Source: Micropterus salmoides (Eukaryota; Chordata; Actinopteri; Centrarchiformes; Centrarchidae). Taken from it: a stretch of DNA of 64,000 nucleotides. Of this stretch, positions 58,312 through 64,000 are shown in pieces. The notes below the pieces were generated by a model that saw only the letters and a program-made list of their open reading frames with translations, did not search any database and was not told where the DNA came from. Location of the stretch: the NCBI RefSeq assembly GCF_014851395.1, contig NW_024041262.1, forward strand, positions 13,041,252-13,105,251, written 5' to 3'. Positions within the stretch are counted from its first letter, which is position 1. Every line of letters begins with the position of its first letter. Position numbers and translations under genes: made by a program.

Positions 58312-61300
58312 CTGAAAGAAAGAGGGGATGCATGCAGGAGACACACATAGTACAAAAAAAAGCTGTGTGAGCAGGGTTAGAAGGGGGACCTATATTGAAA
58401 ATGATGCATCAGAGCCATGTGCCATGACCTGCTGCTGAAACAGGAGACAAAATTCAAGTTGATCTTTAAAGCTGCTATCAATGTTTTTATATTACCAATG
58501 GATTAAATGACTAGTGTAGACACCCTCTCAGAGAATTATTACCAAACTCTGCTGTTTACCTCTAGTGACTTCCAGCTTCTTGTTTTGGTTTTATGGCCCA
58601 GAATTTCACATTTACTCTCGCCGCTCTAACTACGCCACACACTCAGGACCAAACGGCAAACAGACAAAGTGAGCAACTAGCTGGTGAACATAGTGGAACA
58701 TTTAGCAGCTAAAGAGACTGATATTTCCCCCAGGAATTGACCAGGTGCAAAACAAAGCTAAAAGCAGTGGGAATTTTTGGACTGGTGGACTCAAACACGT
58801 CATCAAACCAACGCTAACGTTGCTCTGATGTGTAAATAAGCTGTTTGCTACCACGCTTGCCATTTCAGCTTCACAAGGTGACAATGTGTCAATGTTGTGT
58901 TTACTCAGGCCAAAAAAAATCATTCGATGCACTTTTAAAGCTCCAGGGAAAATAAACCGCTCCTGTACAGTGGGCTATAGATCTTCATGCAGCGGCACAG
59001 CAGAAATCAAAGCAAGCTTATGTAATTTTGCTGAACGACAGCCACTATTACCACAAGCGATGGAATAAATGTTACAGTGCAACCGTAGCAGAGCTCTGTA
59101 CGGGCCTAATCTAACTGATCCCAACTATACTGAACACAGAACAAGTCTTTTATTTGTGTGATTTCGTCTTTCAATAGTTAGCCTACATGTTCTTGCTTTA
59201 AAATGTACTTTGTGTCCTTCACTGTGATGGAGTTCATCTTTTCTTTCTCTCGTAAGTAGGCACACCTAAAGAGCTCAGTGACTTTCATTTGAGCTCATCT
59301 GCCACGGCTCAGAGACAAAATCCCACTGTCAGTGTTAATAAACAGGAGTGCAGTCGATCCGATGGCAAAGACCTGTCTTGGACAAACCTTAAAGACATAT
59401 TAATGCATTATGAAGCTCCAGCTTGAGTATTTTTTTTCGGGGACAACACTGAACTGTTACCGGAGCATTTGACAACAAGCGGAACATCAGAGTAGATTCA
59501 AAGTGACAGATGAAAGAAAGCAAGGAAGTAGCGGCAGAGGGTGAGGAAGGGGAAGGCGATGTTCGCACAGGACCGTGACTCACCCTCATTGCCAACGGCA
59601 CCAATGCATGTATGTTATTTATAGGAAAGACGCACGCTTGCTATTTCAGGATTTCCATCACTGCAGGTGCCATCTTTTTCAACCAAGTTATGTTTGCTGT
59701 TTCACCACAGAAAATGGAGACGGCTCTGTTTTATCTTTTGTCTTTAATGTAAAATGGGTTCCATCACTCCTCTACTGTATTGTTCACTAAATGTCTCTGC
59801 TCTCCTTTGTATCTCTCCTTCTCTCATTAAGTCTTATTTTCAGGCAAGAGGTGGACTTCGCCAGGGCAATCAATATGCGACAAGCACCACACTCGTCCCT
59901 CTCTTTCTCTATCCTAATTCTCTCTTCCCTGTTTTGCTCCTCTCCCTGTCTGTGTTTTTCTTTGGGAATCTTCATTACTGCCAACAGCCAGATCACCATC
60001 TGCCTTGACTGAGCAGGAGACTTACAAACTCACAATTAGTGGGGATAATTTGCACCAGGTATCTGGTAATGAAACGGCTCAGACCTTCACAGATCGATAG
60101 ACAGCAAGTCATTAGGGAGGTGGAAATAAACAGGCATTAATGTGGAGCTAGCCACACACAGCTAACAGACGGGTGGTTTTGCGAGGCAGAGAACAGCCAA
60201 GACGCATTAAACAATCCTGACTATGGTGAGAAACACAGAGTCAGCTGTTCTAGTCCAGCCATCTTAATGGAGTTAAACGAATTCACCAGCCTTTTGGTTT
60301 GGCTATTTTGTTAATTTACCCAACATGTTGATGAGAGGATTGGCTGTAAAATCATGGCTGTGTATAAAAACATCAAGATCAAAACCAGTGTTTGGAAATA
60401 ATCCTACATGATTTTACATTTTTTACAACATGTGAAAGAGATAAATACACCATTCTATCTCTTTCTTTTCCACGTATTTAAGGATGTATTCAAAGGAAAC
60501 TTACTCATTTCAGGTTCTCTTGCTATAGCCTTATTCAGTCTGGTATGACCGGTAGTCTATAGTGGCTAATGCCTTTCTAAAAGATGTATGTATACATATT
60601 TCAACGGTACTATACTACGTATATATATAAAATCACTAAAAGCAATTATACACAGAAAAAATACAATACAGAAGGAGGTAATTGGCCATTAGATTGGTAA
60701 GTAAGTCATGAGACAGCAACTATATATTAGGGCTGAAATTATTAGTTGATTCATCCATTAGTCCACTTAAATAATAAATAAAAGTGCCACACATTCACTA
60801 ATGTAAGTTAATGATACTTGACTGCTCTACAGTTCACAACTGTATCACTCATATCGACTTGTGTACTGTTACACTACCTTTTACCAGTGTGCTGTCATTT
60901 TCACTTTTTGCCACAGTGGCTGCCGTTCAGCAAACGTCACATGGTCTCACTGCACAGATTTAGATCGTTTCCAGCCATTTCCAAATGATAGAAAACTCAA
61001 ACACAAGTATTCAATTTAACCACAGATTGATTTGAAATGTTACGTGTTACAACCTCAAAGAAATAAAGTAATGCTGCCTTAATGGATTACATGACTCAAG
61101 TGAGTCTAATTGATTTTCATTACAGAAAGACAGAAAGAGGTGGAAAGTAATGGAAACACAAATTCAAATGGTTTGCAAATCAGTTAGCTGTGATTATAAA
61201 TATAGACAACGTGGTGTGATAAGATCTCGTGTCTCGCAATATTAAAACGTGACAATATTTCTCGTACAGGTGAAAAGCTGTCTCACAATATCAGCATGAG

Positions 61301-61724
61301 TGTGAGGGTGAAATTAGCATAGAAGATGTTTGTGTGGCAGCACGATGGGTACCCAGTGGAAACAATAAACAGAGACTGAGCGACAGACAAGACAACGATA
61401 ATATGTAAGCAACACTTCAAAATGCACCTGCATTGTTTGCATTTTGTGACTTTCAGTCAAATAAAAGACAATTTTTCCAGTCATGCATTTTGTCACTGAC
61501 AACTTCTTAAAATAGTGTGAAAATATAGTCTCGTTCTTGTGAATCCACTTCTTGTCTTGTGTGTATTGTCATAGTGGTAAATGGTTTGACTTTAATGGCA
61601 CACAATTTAACCTGCACGTGTTGGTAAAATTAACTCAAAAAAGGAGTAGTATGTAGCTGCAGTACCGGAGACTGCAGTTTCAGGACCGCAATCCTAGGAC
61701 CGGAACTGCATTTCTAGGACCCTA
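58312..61724 (-). other. doc2 intron, left part
   Basis: I searched the - strand for C2A and Munc13-binding-region exons and saw none. The dispersed repeat at 58610-58850 and a short ATTAGTTGATT-type fragment near 60727-60770 are the only recognisable items. Confidence 0.45.
58610..58850 (+). repeat. Dispersed repeat, partner of 8345-8570
   Basis: Shares GCTGGTGAACATAGTGGAAC, TTTAGCAGCTAAAGAG, TATTTCCCCCAGGAATTG and AACGCTAACGTTGCTC with the copy in maz intron 6, same orientation, clearly diverged. Confidence 0.55.
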
Positions 61725-63167
61725 GGCTGTTTCTCAATCTGCGTCTTGTCTGTACTGGTGTTCTTGTGGACTTGTGAAACGTCATCAGTTGCAGCCAAAG
61801 TACTGTTCCAATTTAAAAGTCCGCATCTAACCAAGTACAGTCAAATACCCGGATGTGTTCTCGCTCCACCCGTTTTACCCGGCCTGCATCAGCGGTGACT
61901 TGTGTGTACTTTGGATAGCCAGATAACCCAGAATGCATTTCGCCACCAAAAAGCGGAAATGTCGGACGAGAAAACTCTAACTGTAACTTTTAATACTGCT
62001 GTTCTTGTGTCACATATAGTAGTTTTTTTAAAAATCAGAGATAGGGATTGTTTCTCAAAACCAAGAATGCAAAGAACGGACTTGTGTTCTTGGGGAGAAC
62101 ATTCTTGCTAGTCGTTCTTGGGAGAATGAACTTGCAATGTCACGAGCACACAAAACGCTGCTGACGGCTTGAGACGATGTGTTCTTGCTGGTATTGCGCA
62201 ATACCCCCAGCACAGAGGCCGCCTGCATTTCTCTTAATCGGTCTAATTATTATTTTTAATATATATTTTTGGTTTTATCCCCCAAAACAAAAAGCTCAGA
62301 ATCGGATTAACTGTAGGTTTTAACCTAACAAGATATATTTGCTCATACATAAAAAAATATATAAAATAAAAGCAAATAAAAGGCAAATACTGTGACCACA
62401 ACTCTACTGTACACTAACAATATAATGTCTAATATAACAATATTAATAATAATAATAGTAATAAAGAACAGACAGTCTCCTTTCTTTCTATTTGTTTAAT
62501 TTTTCCGAAGTTTCAAAAGACCAGATTTTTTTGTACATCATCCAGATGTCTCTTGATTTAAGTTAAAACCTTACAAAATTTCTCAGAATGTAATGACAGA
62601 ATAACAGCGGTACGAACGTTAAAACTGTCTTACAGCTGTGGGTCTTTACTCTGCCGTGTTGGCTACAGTGGTCTGCATGTCTGCGGGCTCTGTGAGCTGA
62701 CTGGCTGGCCGGCTCGTTAGCTTCCCCCTGCGGGCTGGTTCACTAGCTCCCCCCGCTGACAGTTGCGCAGCGTCACAACTCCGAAAATGATTGAGCACAT
62801 TTTCGATTCGCCATCATTTTTAGTAAAACTGCCAATATTCGACATCTACACAGTTGATTTCTCGCCTCAAACTTCTCAGAAGTGGATTTAGTTATGAAAC
62901 AACGTATTGAAATAGTAAAAACTTTCTGTTGTCGGCCTCTCTCGCAGCTTCTTTCCGCCCCTTGCTTGAATGCCGAAATGAATGCTGGGATATCTCTGCC
63001 GTCAAGTTCACACAAGTTACCAACCGATGCATCCTTGGCAAAATAGGCGTGTCAAGAACACTTCCGGGATTTTTAACCGTTCTTGCCAAAATGCAAACTT
63101 GTGTATTGGGACAGTACTTGGGCCACAAAAGATGACGTTTCACAAGAACACAGATTGAGAAAGACCC
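61725..63167. mobile_element. Foldback-like element with long degenerate inverted repeats
   Basis: The left arm (about 61725-61975) begins GGCTGTTTCTCAATCTGCG; the right arm (about 62936-63167) read in reverse begins GGGTCTTTCTCAATCTGTG. Within the arms both share CTTGTGAAACGTCATC, AAGTACTGT(T/C)CCAAT, a CCCAG(A/C)AT(G/T)CATTTCG block and GCGGAAA. Arms of about 230-250 bp enclose about 1 kb with no long frame. No sure target duplication. Class unknown; possibly a non-autonomous DNA transposon. Confidence 0.65.
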
Positions 63168-63975
63168 AGGGACTCGAGTTAGAGACTCGGACTCGAGTGC
63201 GACTTAAGTCGCATACGCAGTGACTTGAGACTCGACTTGACACTCGTCCTCAAAAGACTTCAGACTCGACTCGGACAATGTTTATTTTTAGTAAACGTCT
63301 GATGAGCGTGCTGTTATTCCCCTCCCTCCCTTACCTATAACCTGCATACGTCACACAGCTGCTCCGCCATTCATCATAAACTTTGGCTTTAAAACTTCAT
63401 AATACAAGACCCAAACAAAAGACGCGCTGAACGCAAATAGGTTAGTAACCTGTGGTGAGTAAACATGTTTAGCTCAGCATTGGCGATCAAACGTTAGCTT
63501 GTTGCCTGCTTCAGCTACGACCGACGAGAGGTTTAGTCCGACTGTCCTTCGTTATGAAAAGACGAATGAGCGTTTGTTTACTTGCCAAACTTGTGGTGGT
63601 CGATTAACGTAATCATTACGTCCCGCTGGCTGCCATCACGTTAATTATTACCGTTGGCTAGAAAGAGGTTACAGGTTTATTGTTGATCATGTAAACTTAC
63701 AGTTTTATTTAGTTAACGTTACACTGGGTTTAAGAGTCTGGGGAGTGTGTTGACTTACAGTATTTAATAAGCTGTCAATAATTGCATTGCACATTACATG
63801 GTTGTGCTCTGTAAATGAAAAACAGGTTATAGTTACAGAATTACTTATAGCCATGCAGTTTTATTAGCAACCTGGATTGAACGCAGCAGGTGATACAGCA
63901 TTCGTAATAACCACAGGAGACTTGAGACTTGACTTGGACTCTAGCTCAAAGACTTGTGAGCATTTCTGTTTTTTA
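63168..63975. repeat. ACTCGAG/GACTTGAGACT repeat blocks flanking about 630 bp
   Basis: Two blocks rich in GACTTGAGACTCGACTTG-like units lie at 63168-63290 and 63915-63965. They may be the two ends of one element that inserted next to the foldback-like element. The interior contains no recognised gene. Confidence 0.4.
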
Positions 63976-64000
63976 TGCAGCCGACATGCTAGCAGGCAGG

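Noticed and set aside
1..64000. tRNA, rRNA, CRISPR, riboswitch or bacterial-type defence systems
   Set aside because: No internal B-box, spaced direct repeats or operon-like gene spacing found; the DNA is vertebrate.

Overview
This window is vertebrate nuclear DNA, almost certainly from a teleost fish and probably a percomorph. The evidence is short, widely spaced exons with GT-AG introns; fish-type protein sequences; a Tc1 element and an L2/CR1-like LINE; several diverged short repeats of kinds that I recall as common in percomorph genomes; and the (TA)n, (CA)n and poly-C tracts. There are no operons, CRISPR arrays or phage features. I assembled gene models by hand, checking splice sites and phase against remembered protein families; I ran no searches.

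Layout. 1-2165: probable 3' UTR of an unseen gene. 2220-2800: inverted repeat pair. 2830-4026: CpG-rich promoter/5' region. 4027-9070 (+): maz, 8 C2H2 zinc fingers, 7 coding exons. 15410-19381 (+): tlcd3b (fam57b), ceramide-synthase-like TLC membrane protein, 6 coding exons. 21800-26803 (-): pagr1, 4 coding exons, whose first coding intron carries a Tc1/mariner element (22842-24358) and a 5'-truncated L2-like LINE (about 24370-25876). About 27280-27720: divergent promoter between pagr1 and kif22. 28134-35102 (+): kif22 (chromokinesin Kid), 12 coding exons, with an apparent 1-base frameshift in the exon encoding its C-terminal DNA-binding region. 38072-40019 (+): prrt2, 4 coding exons. 40195-53636: gene-free and repeat-rich, apart from the probable doc2 3' UTR. 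53637-58311 (-): the last five coding exons of doc2 (probably doc2a), encoding the C2B domain; the rest of the gene lies beyond the right edge. 58312-64000: intron filled with repeats, including a foldback-like element (61725-63167).

The six recognised genes (MAZ, TLCD3B, PAGR1, KIF22, PRRT2, DOC2A) all have human orthologues in 16p11.2, the neurodevelopmental CNV interval. The window is therefore a compact, rearranged teleost counterpart. The genes do not share one pathway: maz is a GC-box transcription factor, pagr1 a subunit of the MLL3/4-PTIP histone methyltransferase complex, kif22 a mitotic chromosome motor, tlcd3b a lipid enzyme-like membrane protein, and prrt2 and doc2 are presynaptic release regulators.

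The items most worth a second look are the kif22 frameshift; an internally deleted hAT element that keeps only a BED-finger ORF and has a perfect 8-bp target duplication (doc2 intron); a Tc1 transposase that has lost exactly the segment holding its third catalytic residue; palindromic repeat dimers beside and inside maz; strand-biased poly-C tracts around kif22/prrt2; and the cell-cycle-type promoter of kif22.
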